The notes: generated by a model from the letters alone, not told the origin. 57,470 nt of DNA from Fibrobacter sp. (GCA_012513915.1 JAAZBG010000327.1:1-57470), one strand, 5' to 3'. Shown: positions 1-9,619, counted from the stretch's first letter. Numbers and translations: made by a program.

Positions 1-129
1 ATGGCTGTTGCTTGAGTCAATAGATAAACTGATCTTCGAAGTGTCAAGTGATAGTGTTGGCGTTTCCCCCGGCTGAACCTGAGAAAATGATAATGTTGAT
101 ATAGTAAGAATAAAAAACAGCACTCGCAT
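1..129 (-). CDS. N-terminal fragment of an exported protein (cut by window edge)
   Basis: The minus strand has an ATG at 127-129 followed by 43 open codons that run off the window. The peptide starts MRVLFFILTISTLSFSQVQP: a basic residue, a hydrophobic core and a Ser-Phe-Ser-Gln cleavage region typical of a Sec signal peptide. It is followed by a Ser/Thr-rich stretch. The ATG lies 4 bases after the stop of the upstream phosphatase gene and has an AGAAAG-like ribosome site, so it probably ends the same operon. The mature function cannot be read from this fragment. Confidence 0.6.
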   Translation of the reverse strand, partial: MRVLFFILTISTLSFSQVQPGETPTLSLDTSKISLSIDSSNSH

Positions 130-133
130 ATTG

Positions 134-1429
134 TTAACTTTCTGTAGTATCAGATAAATGGTTGTTGCTATTGTTTGTGAACTCTATGGCAATAAGAGTA
201 TAATCGTCACTGCAGACATAATCTGTAAGTATATGTTGAATTGTCGTAATGATTTTACCGAATGGTAAATAACTCGTTTCCGAAAGAATCTGAATAAACC
301 GGTCGTAACCGAATCTGCCCTGTGATGAATCGTTTCTGTCGAAAACATCATAGATGCCATCAGTGAACAAAAACAGACGATCTCCTTTTTCAAGTGTTAC
401 CGTCTTGACCTCGAACTTTGCATCTTCCATTATACCGATAAAAGGGCCGGCAGATTCTAATTTGTAAATTGATGCATCACGCTTTATTATTACCGGGTGA
501 GGATGGCCCGCGCGGCTGAATGTTATTGTATTACGCTCCGTGTCAATAATGCCCCAGAAGCAGGTAAGGTAGTGACCCGTATGCACAATGTTAATCATGT
601 CATTATTAATTGCTATAAGCATTGTTTCAATATTCTGAATAGATTTACAATTGTGGAATAATGACATTTTTGAAATAGTTGCGATAAATGCAGCGGCAAG
701 ACCATGCCCCGACGCATCACCGATAAATACTCCAAGTCTGGATGGTGAAAACTCTATAAAATCATAAAAGTCCCCGCCAACATCAGTAATTGGATGGTAG
801 GTGGATGTAATCTTTAACCCATTAAATGCTGGTGATGATTCAGGAAGCGTACCAAGTTGAATTCGTTTGGCAAGTTTTAGTTCATCCTTGATTTTCAAAC
901 GGGCATCCTTAAGATGCATCATGATATTCGTTAACGAGGAATTCTTTTTTTCAAGATCATGTTTAAGAGTTTCAAGAAGTGAAATATCACGAATATGCTC
1001 TATAATATTAAAATCCTCACAAGTATCAGAACTGGTATACGGAGAGAGCGTAATCGATATGGCACCATTACCGGATGGATGCTCTGTATGCTCAATGCAG
1101 GTGATCGTTTTATTCTTTAAAGTATCATTTAATGTACAATCAACACATGGAAGTGTTCGGTTGCGCAGCAGGTTATAACATTTTCTGCCGATAATCTGAT
1201 CAAATGGTAGCTTTGTAAAGTTACAATACGCCTTGTTTGCTCTTAAAATATCATGTGACGGTGCGATGGCAACAAGCGGATCTGAGATGCCATCAAGCAT
1301 ATCCTGAAAACCTGATTTGCTTTTAATAATCTTGTGAAGTGGAAAACGGTAATAGAGAACAAAGAATATAGTTGACAAAACAAATAAGGTAACAACAAGA
1401 ATGAGTAGTACTGCTGACAGACTACTCAT
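134..1429 (-). CDS. Membrane-anchored PAS / PP2C-type (SpoIIE/RsbU) serine phosphatase
   Basis: A 431-residue regulatory phosphatase. Residues 5-27 form one membrane segment, followed by a PAS-like sensor domain (about 40-150), a short coiled linker, and a PP2C/SpoIIE domain from about 190. Visible metal-binding motifs are DVGGDFYD, GDASGHG, an Asp in FTDGIYD and the C-terminal DDYT. The family dephosphorylates anti-sigma-factor antagonists or similar partners in partner-switching pathways. The PAS part contains several Cys (RKCYNLL, PCVDC), which could bind a cofactor or metal, but this is inference. It starts 3 bases after the tsaB stop with an AAAGGG ribosome site inside tsaB, so it is translationally linked to glyQS-ddl-tsaB. 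No anti-sigma or STAS partner gene is visible nearby. Confidence 0.88.
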   Translation of the reverse strand: MSSLSAVLLILVVTLFVLSTIFFVLYYRFPLHKIIKSKSGFQDMLDGISDPLVAIAPSHDILRANKAYCNFTKLPFDQIIGRKCYNLLRNRTLPCVDCTLNDTLKNKTITCIEHTEHPSGNGAISITLSPYTSSDTCEDFNIIEHIRDISLLETLKHDLEKKNSSLTNIMMHLKDARLKIKDELKLAKRIQLGTLPESSPAFNGLKITSTYHPITDVGGDFYDFIEFSPSRLGVFIGDASGHGLAAAFIATISKMSLFHNCKSIQNIETMLIAINNDMINIVHTGHYLTCFWGIIDTERNTITFSRAGHPHPVIIKRDASIYKLESAGPFIGIMEDAKFEVKTVTLEKGDRLFLFTDGIYDVFDRNDSSQGRFGYDRFIQILSETSYLPFGKIITTIQHILTDYVCSDDYTLIAIEFTNNSNNHLSDTTES

Positions 1430-1432
1430 TCT

Positions 1433-2131
1433 TCAGTTTCCCTTTGATGGTTTTGTAACTGTGAATTCACGAAGATAATTGGGAAGCACAATCGTTGTAT
1501 CATTTGTCCATAAAGATGTATCATGAAGCTTTCTTGAACCGATTGCAGCGCAAACAGCACCGCGCTGCATATGGTATTGCTCAACCGGAAGCACAGTTGT
1601 ACCTGCTGGTAATGATGTAAAAACGGTACTTTTGGAATAGCCCATTGTGTCAGTAACAATGATATCATTCTGTTGAATGTTGTTCTTTAATGTGTCAAGT
1701 GATGCAACAGTGTCGTCACCAGTACGACTTATTATTCCCTGTCTGCATGTGAATACTCCATAAAATATATCACCATTTCGCGCATCAATTGTGCTTAGTA
1801 CCCGCCCGTTATATGTTTGTGCTGCATATGCAAGAATTTCCAGCGATGAAACTTTAAGAATTGACACACTGCGGCCAAAGCAGAAACCTTTTACAAATGC
1901 AAGTCCGATCCGCAGGCCGGTAAATGATCCAGGACCAACCGAAACAGCAATGTGTTTGACATCATGAGGTTTCACATTGTTCACGCTGAGCATCATTGAA
2001 ACAACCTGTGCAATATGCTCTGCATGAGAATTTCTTACAAAACGGGAGTATGATGCGATTGCATCACTGCCGTGATATAATCCTATTCCGAGATCTACCG
2101 ATGATGTATCAATGCCCAGAATCCAGCTCAT
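1433..2131 (-). CDS. tsaB: tRNA threonylcarbamoyladenosine biosynthesis protein TsaB
   Basis: A 232-residue ASKHA-fold protein of the TsaB/YeaZ family. The N-terminus ILGIDTSSVDLGIGLY is the phosphate-1-like loop, and VSVGPGSFTGLRIGLAFVKG is the family hallmark. TsaB is a scaffold that works with TsaD and TsaE to put the t6A modification on ANN-decoding tRNAs in the cytoplasm. Length matches the family (about 220-240). Its ATG overlaps the ddl stop by 4 bases, so translation is coupled. tsaD and tsaE are not in this window. Confidence 0.93.
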   Translation of the reverse strand: MSWILGIDTSSVDLGIGLYHGSDAIASYSRFVRNSHAEHIAQVVSMMLSVNNVKPHDVKHIAVSVGPGSFTGLRIGLAFVKGFCFGRSVSILKVSSLEILAYAAQTYNGRVLSTIDARNGDIFYGVFTCRQGIISRTGDDTVASLDTLKNNIQQNDIIVTDTMGYSKSTVFTSLPAGTTVLPVEQYHMQRGAVCAAIGSRKLHDTSLWTNDTTIVLPNYLREFTVTKPSKGN

Positions 2132-3171
2132 TTAAAAATGTTCCTTTTATTAAGTGCTGATTCTATTAATATATCAAGCATCGACTGATAATTCACACCG
2201 ATGGCCTTGAATGACTTTGGAAGCAGCGATGCCGGTGTGAGACCGGGGAGTGTGTTTGTTTCAAGAACATGAAGCTTGTCATTCATGTAAATCATGTCGG
2301 TACGCGAAACACATTGGCAACCAATAACCCGGTGCGCCTTGATTGCTGCATCCTGAATCCGGTTAAGAAGCGCGTCAGGACGGGGAGCAGGAACAAGTTC
2401 TTCCGAACCTCCATCGGAATATTTTGCCTCGTAATCGAAGAACGCTGCATTATTCGGACGGATTTCAACAGGAGGAAGTGCTCTGGTTGTGCCGTCGGGG
2501 TAATCAATTACACCACAGGTGAACTCCGGACCGCTTACAAGGTTTTCAATAAGAATTTCATCAGCGGATTCCTGGTATTCGGTTAAAAGGCTTTCGAGTT
2601 GTTCTTTTGTGTCGGCTTTACCCATCAAACGGCTTGAACCTGATTGTGGACACTTTACAAAGCAGGGAAATCCGATTCCGGATATAATTGCGTCAATTGT
2701 TGTCTGTGGATGATTTTTCCCGTATAAACAATACGGTGGGACATCAAGGCCACACTGAATGTAAAGATACTTTGTTGTAATCTTGTTCATGGCAACTGCA
2801 CTGCCAAATACTCCGGATCCGGTGTAGGGGACACCTAACGCATCAAGATATCCCTGAATAACACCATCCTCACCAAACTCTCCATGAAGTGCAAGAAAGG
2901 CTACATCACAGTCTTTCCACATTTCAGGGCATTCTGATGGTGCAAAGGGTCCGGAAAAAACGCTTGAATTTTCATGGGATTCGATGTCGGTTAGTGATGG
3001 CATTCTGTCCCATGTATTGCAGGTATAGAATTTCTTTGACTTCGATACAACAACAACTCTGACCCTGTATTTTAGCTTGTCAAGATTTGACAATACTTCA
3101 AAACCGGAGCGAAGCGATACTTCGTATTCAGCCGATGGACCACCCATCAGGACATTGACTGTTTTAATCAT
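2128..3171 (-). CDS. ddl: D-alanine--D-alanine ligase
   Basis: A 347-residue ATP-grasp ligase joining two D-Ala for peptidoglycan precursor synthesis. The N-terminus [19 protein letters not shown] carries the Ddl glycine-rich signature. [18 protein letters not shown] is the conserved HGxxGEDG-type loop, and [16 protein letters not shown] is the C-terminal substrate/metal region. The usual ENL-xG-E-T segment is present as [13 protein letters not shown]. Length is normal. The start overlaps the glyQS stop by 4 bases (coupled), and its own stop overlaps tsaB. Putting cell-wall precursor and tRNA charging/modification genes in one operon ties them to growth; that regulatory reading is inference. 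Confidence 0.94.
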   Translation of the reverse strand: MIKTVNVLMGGPSAEYEVSLRSGFEVLSNLDKLKYRVRVVVVSKSKKFYTCNTWDRMPSLTDIESHENSSVFSGPFAPSECPEMWKDCDVAFLALHGEFGEDGVIQGYLDALGVPYTGSGVFGSAVAMNKITTKYLYIQCGLDVPPYCLYGKNHPQTTIDAIISGIGFPCFVKCPQSGSSRLMGKADTKEQLESLLTEYQESADEILIENLVSGPEFTCGVIDYPDGTTRALPPVEIRPNNAAFFDYEAKYSDGGSEELVPAPRPDALLNRIQDAAIKAHRVIGCQCVSRTDMIYMNDKLHVLETNTLPGLTPASLLPKSFKAIGVNYQSMLDILIESALNKRNIFK

Positions 3172-4490
3172 TTTCTCGAATCCTTGAGTTTCTTTGAAAT
3201 GACATCAACAATCTGGCTTGATGCAACACGAATCTGTTCGCGACTGTCACGCTCACGAAGTGTTACCGTATCGTCCTCAAGTGACTGACTGTCAACTGTA
3301 ATACAGAACGGTGTACCGGCTTCATCCTGGCGTGCATATCTGCGGCCGATTGCTGAATTCAAATCGTAAAATGACTTGATTGAATTGTCAAGAAGATCGT
3401 TATATATTTTTTCGGCTTTTTCAGGCATTCCATCACGCTTAACAAGAGGCAGCACAGCCGCCTTAATAGGTGCAAGTGAAGGATGGAAACGAAGTACTGT
3501 CCGGGCATCTTTTCCTTCACCCTCAACATCGTATGAATCAACAAGGAAGGCGAGTGTGGCACGATCAGCACCTGCTGCAGGTTCAATTACATAAGGAAAA
3601 TAGTGCTGTTTGGTTTCTTCGTCGAAGTAAGCAAGGCTCTTACCGCTGCCCTCGGAATGTGCTTTTAAATCAAAGTCAGTTCTGTTTGCAATACCTTCAA
3701 GTTCACTCCAGCCAAACGGGAATTCATATTCGACATCAGCACAGCCTTTTGCATAATGCGCAAGCTCATCTTTGGCATGTTCACGAAGTCTGAGTTTATC
3801 CGGTTTGATCCCATAATTGACATACCAGTTTAAACGGAAGTTTTTCCAGTATTCATACCATTGCATATCTTCTGATGGTGGTACAAAAAATTCCATTTCC
3901 ATCTGTTCAAATTCGCGTGTTCTGTAGGTAAAGTTACCCGGAGTGATCTCGTTACGGAAGCTTTTCCCAATTTGTCCAATACCGAATGGCGGTTTAAGGC
4001 GTGCGGACTGCTGGACATTCAGAAAGTTGACAAAAATACCCTGAGCAGTTTCAGGACGCATGAAAACTGTTGCAGATTGATCTTCTACAGGACCCATAAA
4101 CGTTTTAAACATAAGGTTGAACTTACGAACTTCTGTAAATTCTCCACCGCATTTTGGACATTTATCAGTATTTTCAAGGTGATCTGCCCTAAAACGAGAT
4201 TTACATTTTTTGCAATCAACAAGCGGGTCGGTAAAACCTGCAAGATGCCCTGATGATTCCCATACTTTGGGGTGCATAAGAATTGATGCATCAATACCAA
4301 CAATGTCACGACGGTTGGTGATCATGGAACGCCACCATGCTTCCTTGACATTACGTTTAAGCTCAACACCAAGAGGACCGTAATCCCAGCAACTGTTTAG
4401 TCCGCCGTAGATTTCACTTGACTGAAAAATAAAACCGCGTCGTTTACAAAGACTGACTATTGTGCTCATCAAATCAGGCGTAGCTGCCAT
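3168..4490 (-). CDS. glyQS: Glycyl-tRNA synthetase (homodimeric type)
   Basis: A 440-residue class II synthetase that charges tRNA-Gly. Visible features are the N-terminal [18 protein letters not shown] entry with WDYGPLG, a zinc-binding insertion with CKKC and CPKC pairs (about residues 97-117), motif 2 around the RNEITPG segment, the RPETAQGIF substrate loop and the C-terminal anticodon-binding domain ([13 protein letters not shown]). This is the alpha2 type, not the alpha2beta2 GlyQ/GlyS form. A GGAGG ribosome site lies 8 bases before the ATG. It is the first gene of the minus-strand operon, so the promoter should lie in 4491-4547, next to the palindromic repeat. Confidence 0.96.
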   Translation of the reverse strand: MAATPDLMSTIVSLCKRRGFIFQSSEIYGGLNSCWDYGPLGVELKRNVKEAWWRSMITNRRDIVGIDASILMHPKVWESSGHLAGFTDPLVDCKKCKSRFRADHLENTDKCPKCGGEFTEVRKFNLMFKTFMGPVEDQSATVFMRPETAQGIFVNFLNVQQSARLKPPFGIGQIGKSFRNEITPGNFTYRTREFEQMEMEFFVPPSEDMQWYEYWKNFRLNWYVNYGIKPDKLRLREHAKDELAHYAKGCADVEYEFPFGWSELEGIANRTDFDLKAHSEGSGKSLAYFDEETKQHYFPYVIEPAAGADRATLAFLVDSYDVEGEGKDARTVLRFHPSLAPIKAAVLPLVKRDGMPEKAEKIYNDLLDNSIKSFYDLNSAIGRRYARQDEAGTPFCITVDSQSLEDDTVTLRERDSREQIRVASSQIVDVISKKLKDSRK

Positions 4491-4547
4491 ATTTCCATCC
4501 TCCAGATTTTTATATGTAATGTTTTATTTGTATTCGAAATAAGAACA

Positions 4548-4671
4548 GCCTCACCCCCCGGCCCCCTCTCCACTAGGTGTAGAGGGGGAGCTGGAAAAAT
4601 CCACATTGTGGATCAACCTTCTTTTCTCCCCCCCTCTACGCTTGCGGAGAGGGGGGCTGGGGGGGTGAGGC
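4548..4671. repeat. GC-rich compound palindromic repeat between purC and glyQS
   Basis: An element of about 124 bases. Its outer arms are near-perfect inverted repeats: GCCTCACCCCCC at the left and GGGGGGGTGAGGC at the right. Each half also folds on itself: CCCCCTCTCC...AGAGGGGGAG on the left, and CTCCCCCCCCTCTACGC...GCGGAGAGGGGGG on the right. A small ATCCACATTGTGGAT palindrome sits in the middle. It starts 7 bases after the purC stop. The same GCCTCACCCCCC start recurs at 50099 and 50204. It carries no coding capacity and looks like a REP/MITE-type mobile palindrome. Confidence 0.8.
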
Positions 4672-4677
4672 TTTCTC

Positions 4678-5649
4678 TTATATAATCCCTGCTTTTGTCA
4701 AATTAGTCTTCATTCTGTCCTTGATATCAACAGATGTATCTACCTCAAACAGTTTCCCTGTGATCATTTCGTAAAGTTGTATATACCGGGATGACAATTC
4801 CGCTACAAGTTCTTCCGGTGCCTCCGGTAATACTGTATCTTTGTAAGGATCACAATGATCCCTGAACCAGAGTCGTAGGAATTCTTTGTCAATATTTTCA
4901 GGTTCTTTACCTGATGCGAATCGTTCTGCGTATGAACCGGCAATCCAGTACCGTGATGAATCGGGAGTGTGAATTTCATCAATAAGCATAATCTCACCGT
5001 TTACATCAACACCAAGTTCGTATTTTGTATCAACAAGAATAAGACCGTTTTTGGCAGCAACTTCAGTACCGTAATTAAAAAGCGAAAATGCAATTGATTC
5101 AAGCTTCTTCCATGTTACTTCGTCAATAATACCACGGGAAATAATTTCTTCAGTTGAAATTGATTCGTCATGTGCATCAGATTTTGTTGTCGGAGTAAGA
5201 ATCGGTTCTGGAAATTTCTGATTCTTTACCATTCCGTCAGGAAGATAATTGCCGCAAATATTCCTGTTTCCTTTGTTGTAAAGTGTCCATGCAGATGTAT
5301 CGGTAGAACCTGTCAGATAACCACGGACAACAAATTCAATAGGGAAAACCTTGCATTTTGTTGCAATGGTAACGTTTGGATCCGGAATTGATACAACGTG
5401 GTTTTTTACAATATGATTTGTATTTTCAAACCAGAAAGCACTCACCTGATTAAGAACCTGACCTTTGAATGGAATGTTTGCAAGTACACGGTCGAATGCA
5501 CTTTGACGATCTGTTGTGATCAGAAGAATTTTGTCGCCAAGGTCATAACTGTCACGAACTTTTCCTTTTTTACGGCCGGGAATCGATAAAAAACCGGTGT
5601 CATCAAGACAATTTTTAAGATTTTTGCTGATAGTCTGCTTTGAAATCAT
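4678..5649 (-). CDS. purC: Phosphoribosylaminoimidazole-succinocarboxamide (SAICAR) synthase
   Basis: A 323-residue enzyme that uses ATP to join aspartate to CAIR in purine synthesis. Recognisable motifs are GRKKGKVRDSYDLGDKILLI near the N-terminus, TDRQSAFDRVLANIPFKG, the VVRGYLTGSTDTSAW loop, and VDTKYELGVD...LIDEIHTPDSSRYW. The length matches the longer yeast/plant-like class (about 300). A GGAG ribosome site lies 5 bases before the ATG. It is transcribed alone, with the palindromic repeat right after its stop and a divergent aldolase gene on the other side. Confidence 0.95.
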   Translation of the reverse strand: MISKQTISKNLKNCLDDTGFLSIPGRKKGKVRDSYDLGDKILLITTDRQSAFDRVLANIPFKGQVLNQVSAFWFENTNHIVKNHVVSIPDPNVTIATKCKVFPIEFVVRGYLTGSTDTSAWTLYNKGNRNICGNYLPDGMVKNQKFPEPILTPTTKSDAHDESISTEEIISRGIIDEVTWKKLESIAFSLFNYGTEVAAKNGLILVDTKYELGVDVNGEIMLIDEIHTPDSSRYWIAGSYAERFASGKEPENIDKEFLRLWFRDHCDPYKDTVLPEAPEELVAELSSRYIQLYEMITGKLFEVDTSVDIKDRMKTNLTKAGII

Positions 5650-5936
5650 TACAACTCCATGAATAATTTACATGTTGTATCGTTTTTCATTATAAATAAA
5701 ACGCGCTGTTGCTGGTCTTTACCGGTATTTTTACATTCAGGGTGAATCCCCGAGCGTTACCTATTCTAATACCTTACTATTTTTTTACAATAATTCAACC
5801 ATGCATAAAATAATACCTGCTAACAGAAATTTGTGTAAAAAGAGAATCACCCTATGTATTGTGCACTTATTATTTTACAAAGGTTTATCTGTCAATAAAA
5901 AAAATATGGATTATTTAAGTAATATAAGGAGTTGTG

Positions 5937-6899
5937 ATGTTCCGACCTGAGATTAAAGTAATGGATTGTTCGATTCGTGATGGCGGATTGATAAATGAAT
6001 GGCATTTTTCTGATGAATTTGTTCGCGCTACCTATAAAGGTTTATGTGATGCCGGTGTGGATTACATGGAAATCGGGTATAAGGCGACAAAAAGTCTTTT
6101 TGATCCTAAAAAGTTTGGTAAATGGCGTTTCTGTGATGATGATGATATCCGTCGGGTTATTGATGGGATTGAACCGGTAACCAGGCTCTCCTGTATGGTT
6201 GATATCGGTCGTGTAGAGGACAAAGACATAGCAGCGCAATCACAATCACCATTTTCAATGATCCGTGTTGCCTGTTATATCAAACAAGTTGACAAAGCGA
6301 TTGATCTTTGCAATATGATTATGGATAAAGGTTATGAAACCACGGTTAATATCATGGCTGTGTCAACCAACACAGAGCGGGAAATTGACGAAGCCCTCAA
6401 TGATTTGAGCAAGACAAATGTTCCTGTTGTTTATGTTGTTGACTCTTTTGGAAATATGTATAGTGAAGATATAACGTTCCTCGTTAAAAAGTACAGGGAT
6501 GCACTTCCGGGAAAGACAATCGGTATTCATACGCATAATAATCGCCAGCTCGCTTTTGCAAACACCATTCAGGCTATTATTGATCATGCGGATCTGCTGG
6601 ATGCATCAGTGTTTGGCATCGGGCGCGGACCTGGTAATTGTAACCTTGAACTGTTGCTTACGTTTCTGCAGAATCCGAAGTATAAGGTTCGCCCTATACT
6701 TGAGCTTATCCAGAAGCACTACCTTCCATTAAGTAAAGAAATCGAATGGGGGTACATCATTCCATATATGCTTACCGGATATCTTAATGAACATCCAAGA
6801 GTGGCAATCGCTTATCGCGACAGTGCCGAACGTGATGATTATGTCAAGTTCTACGATAAATTAACCACACCGGAAACCGAAGTTGATCTGAAGATTTAA
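5937..6899 (+). CDS. HMGL-like / DRE-TIM aldolase (4-hydroxy-2-oxovalerate aldolase-like), orphan
   Basis: A 320-residue DRE-TIM metallolyase-superfamily protein. The N-terminal DCSIRDGGLINEWHF is the divalent-metal and catalytic loop, IGIHTHNNRQLA gives the HxH metal ligands, and GIGRGPGNCNLE is the C-terminal glycine-rich signature. The family cleaves or condenses 2-oxo acids with acetyl-CoA or pyruvate. The closest look is the aldolase half of DmpG-type enzymes, but no acetaldehyde dehydrogenase partner is nearby, so the substrate is unknown. A GTG at 5934 is also in frame, but the AAGGAG at 5926-5931 is 5 bases from the ATG at 5937, which is therefore preferred. Upstream (5650-5936) is an AT-rich divergent promoter region shared with purC. 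Confidence 0.8.
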   Translation: MFRPEIKVMDCSIRDGGLINEWHFSDEFVRATYKGLCDAGVDYMEIGYKATKSLFDPKKFGKWRFCDDDDIRRVIDGIEPVTRLSCMVDIGRVEDKDIAAQSQSPFSMIRVACYIKQVDKAIDLCNMIMDKGYETTVNIMAVSTNTEREIDEALNDLSKTNVPVVYVVDSFGNMYSEDITFLVKKYRDALPGKTIGIHTHNNRQLAFANTIQAIIDHADLLDASVFGIGRGPGNCNLELLLTFLQNPKYKVRPILELIQKHYLPLSKEIEWGYIIPYMLTGYLNEHPRVAIAYRDSAERDDYVKFYDKLTTPETEVDLKI

Positions 6900-6911
6900 C
6901 AGTGTTACTAA

Positions 6912-6945
6912 ATCCCCCTGTCTTGGAGCTGCAGGATAGGGGGAT
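6912..6945 (+). terminator. Hairpin after the aldolase gene (possible terminator)
   Basis: Arms ATCCCCCTGTC and GATAGGGGGAT pair over 11 positions with one G-T pair, starting 13 bases after the stop. No long T run follows, so it may instead be a small GC-rich repeat of the kind seen elsewhere in the window. Confidence 0.4.
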
Positions 6946-7066
6946 AATCCTCTTTGCCACGCGTCACTTGTCACTTGTTACGAATCACAATTTTCCCCTT
7001 GTTTTTTTTTGTGCAGTATCATATATTTGGTGATTCTTTAAACTACATATATATGAATAGGTCTAA

Positions 7067-7732
7067 ATGATTATTGCCATTGATGGTCCTGCGGGATCGG
7101 GAAAAAGTTCTACAGCAAAAGCAGTTGCAGCGAAACTCGGGTTTACCTACCTCGATACCGGCGCGATGTATCGGGTTGTTACACTTAAATCTCTCCGTAA
7201 CTCACTATCTGCAAACGATTTTCCCGCATTAAAACAACTTACTGATTCAACGAAAATTACCTTTACGGGAGCACCTCCGGCGATTAAAGTCTGGATGGAT
7301 GGTGAAGATGTGACTGATGCAATCCGCAGTGATGAAGTCACGAAAAATGTAAGTGATTATTGTGCACCGACTGTTGTAAGAGAGTCGCTTGTTGATCAGC
7401 AGCGTGCAATAGCTGGGAATACAAATGTCGTATGTGATGGCCGTGACATTGGAACTGTAGTATTTCAAAATGCTGAACTTAAGTTTTTCATGATCGCATC
7501 TGTTGAGGCTCGTGCACGCCGCAGGCAGAAGGATTTTGAAAAACTGGGTGTGACGAAATCAATTGATGAGCTGATGAAGGATCTTGAAGTTCGTGATCAT
7601 AAGGATTCAACAAGAGCCAACAGTCCGCTATGTAAAGCTGCTGATGCTGAAGAAATTGATACGACAGGGCTCTCCTTTGATCAGCAGGTTGAATATATCG
7701 TTGCAAAGGCAAATGCAATTCTTAACAAATAG
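7067..7732 (+). CDS. cmk: Cytidylate kinase
   Basis: A 221-residue CMP/dCMP kinase. The N-terminus has the P-loop DGPAGSGKSSTA and then LDTGAMYR, the CMP-binding signature. Later come CDGRDIGTVVF and a basic lid (RRRQKDFEKLG) with RDHKDSTRANSPL. It provides CDP/dCDP for nucleic acid and lipid synthesis. Length is normal. It lies 78 bases upstream of rpsA in the same orientation, a gene pair conserved in many bacteria, so they are probably co-transcribed. Confidence 0.96.
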   Translation: MIIAIDGPAGSGKSSTAKAVAAKLGFTYLDTGAMYRVVTLKSLRNSLSANDFPALKQLTDSTKITFTGAPPAIKVWMDGEDVTDAIRSDEVTKNVSDYCAPTVVRESLVDQQRAIAGNTNVVCDGRDIGTVVFQNAELKFFMIASVEARARRRQKDFEKLGVTKSIDELMKDLEVRDHKDSTRANSPLCKAADAEEIDTTGLSFDQQVEYIVAKANAILNK

Positions 7733-7810
7733 AAAATATCTGCCCTGCAGGTACTACTTATATATAACTAATTTTTAACCTTTAACCAAAATTTATGGAG
7801 TAACCTTACT

Positions 7811-9619
7811 ATGTCAGATGTTAAGGTGGATGACAAACTGTCTCTTATGGGCGTTGATGCAACTGGTGCAGAAATTGACCTTTCTGATTTCGAAGAAAGC
7901 TTTTACAGACCAGGTCAGATCGATGAAATTCTCAAAGATTATGACAAGTCACTCGAAGGTATTGAAGAGGGACAGGTTGTAAGCGGTAAGATCCTTCGTA
8001 TTACAGATAAAGAAGTTATTGTTGATGTCAATTTCAAATCAGAAGGTATTATACCTATTTCTGAGTTCAAGAATGTGCACGAGTTCAAGCCAGGTGACGA
8101 GATCAGTGTTTTCCTCGAACAGGTTGAGGACAGTGAAGGACAAATCATCCTCTCCAAATCACGTGCAGATTTTCTCAAAGTATGGGATAGAATTTATAAA
8201 TCATATGAAGATCAGGAAACTGTTGAAGGTCGCCTTCTCCGCCGGATTAAGGGTGGTGTTGTTGTTGATCTCTTCGGTGTTGATGCATTCCTTCCTGGTT
8301 CTCAGATCGATCTTCGCCAGATTCCGGATATGGACGCGATTATCGGTCAGTCATTCAGATTCAGAGTTATTAAAGTCAATAAGGCTCGCAGAAACATTGT
8401 TGTTTCACGCCGCGTTATTCTTGAGGAAGACCGCAGCGCAATGAGAGACAAAATCCTTACCGAGCTTGACAAAAATCAGATACGTGAAGGTACTGTTAAA
8501 AACATCACAGATTTTGGTGCATTTATCGACCTTGGTGGTGTTGATGGTCTTCTCCACATTACCGATATGTCATGGGGACGTGTTAATCATCCGTCAGAAA
8601 TCGTTGCAATCGGTGACAAACTCAAAGTTAAGGTTCTTGACTTTAACGAAAACAAAGAACGTATTTCTCTCGGTCTTAAGCAGCTCAGTGAGCATCCCTG
8701 GAAGGGTATTGAAGAGAAATATCCTGAAGGTTCACGTGTTCGTGGTAAGATCGTTTCTATCACTGATTACGGTGCCTTTATGGAACTTGAAAAGGGTATT
8801 GAAGGTCTTATTCATATTTCCGAAATGTCATGGACACAGCACATTAAGCATCCATCAAAGATCGTTGGTATCGGTGATATCGTTGAGGCAGTTGTGCTCA
8901 AGATCGACAAGGAAAGTCAGAAGATCTCCCTTGGTTTCAAACAGCTTGAACCGGATCCATGGGAAAGAGTTCCAAATGAATTCCCGATCAACACAATCGT
9001 AAAAGGTAAAGTTCGCAATATCGCTGCTTTCGGTGCCTTTGTTGAACTCAAAGAGGGCGTTGATGGTCTTATTCATATTTCCGATATGTCATGGACAAAG
9101 AAAATCAATCATCCTGGTGAAATGCTGAAGAAGGGTGATACCGTTGAGGTGAAAGTTCTTGATGTTGATCAGGAGAAACGCAGAATTTCTCTTGGTATCA
9201 AGCAGCTTTCTGATGATCCATGGGCGGAACTTGCAACTGCATTCTCAGTAGGTACCGAAGTTGCAGAGTGTGAAGTCGCGCGTATTCTTGACAGAGGTGT
9301 AGTTGTAAATCTTAGCGCTGACGTTGAAGGGTTCATTCCATTAAATCAGCTCGGACAGGATTGCAATCAGCCTGCACGTATTTACAAAGTCGGTGACAAG
9401 ACACCCGGTAAAGTAATCGAATTTGATCTCGAAGGTCGTAAGATCGTTCTCAGTATCAGCGAATACTTTAAGGATAAACCAGAAACTCAGTGGTTTGAAT
9501 ATCTTGCACAGTATCCAATAAAGGCTGCTGTAGAGCAGAAACCAAAAGCAAAAAGTAAAAAAGCTGAAGATGGATCTGATGCTCCTGTAGCAGAAGAAAC
9601 CGCTCCTGCAGCTGAATAA
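7811..9619 (+). CDS. rpsA: 30S ribosomal protein S1
   Basis: A 602-residue RNA-binding protein with six S1 (OB-fold) repeats at roughly residues 55-118, 136-200, 221-290, 306-376, 392-463 and 479-548. The repeated hallmark is GAFIDLGGVDGLLHITDMSW and close variants (repeats 3-5 are nearly alike). It helps the 30S subunit bind mRNA. The C-terminal tail after residue 560 is low-complexity and rich in Lys, Ala and Glu. Length is slightly above the E. coli protein (557). A GGAG ribosome site lies 10 bases upstream. The gene shows the high use of preferred codons expected for a ribosomal protein. Confidence 0.97.
   Translation: MSDVKVDDKLSLMGVDATGAEIDLSDFEESFYRPGQIDEILKDYDKSLEGIEEGQVVSGKILRITDKEVIVDVNFKSEGIIPISEFKNVHEFKPGDEISVFLEQVEDSEGQIILSKSRADFLKVWDRIYKSYEDQETVEGRLLRRIKGGVVVDLFGVDAFLPGSQIDLRQIPDMDAIIGQSFRFRVIKVNKARRNIVVSRRVILEEDRSAMRDKILTELDKNQIREGTVKNITDFGAFIDLGGVDGLLHITDMSWGRVNHPSEIVAIGDKLKVKVLDFNENKERISLGLKQLSEHPWKGIEEKYPEGSRVRGKIVSITDYGAFMELEKGIEGLIHISEMSWTQHIKHPSKIVGIGDIVEAVVLKIDKESQKISLGFKQLEPDPWERVPNEFPINTIVKGKVRNIAAFGAFVELKEGVDGLIHISDMSWTKKINHPGEMLKKGDTVEVKVLDVDQEKRRISLGIKQLSDDPWAELATAFSVGTEVAECEVARILDRGVVVNLSADVEGFIPLNQLGQDCNQPARIYKVGDKTPGKVIEFDLEGRKIVLSISEYFKDKPETQWFEYLAQYPIKAAVEQKPKAKSKKAEDGSDAPVAEETAPAAE

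Noticed and set aside
5650-5936. Purine riboswitch upstream of purC
   Set aside because: No conserved junction or pairing pattern of a purine or PRPP riboswitch was found on the minus strand.
8466-9002. 178-codon plus-strand frame inside rpsA
   Set aside because: Out-of-frame shadow caused by the repeated S1 domains.
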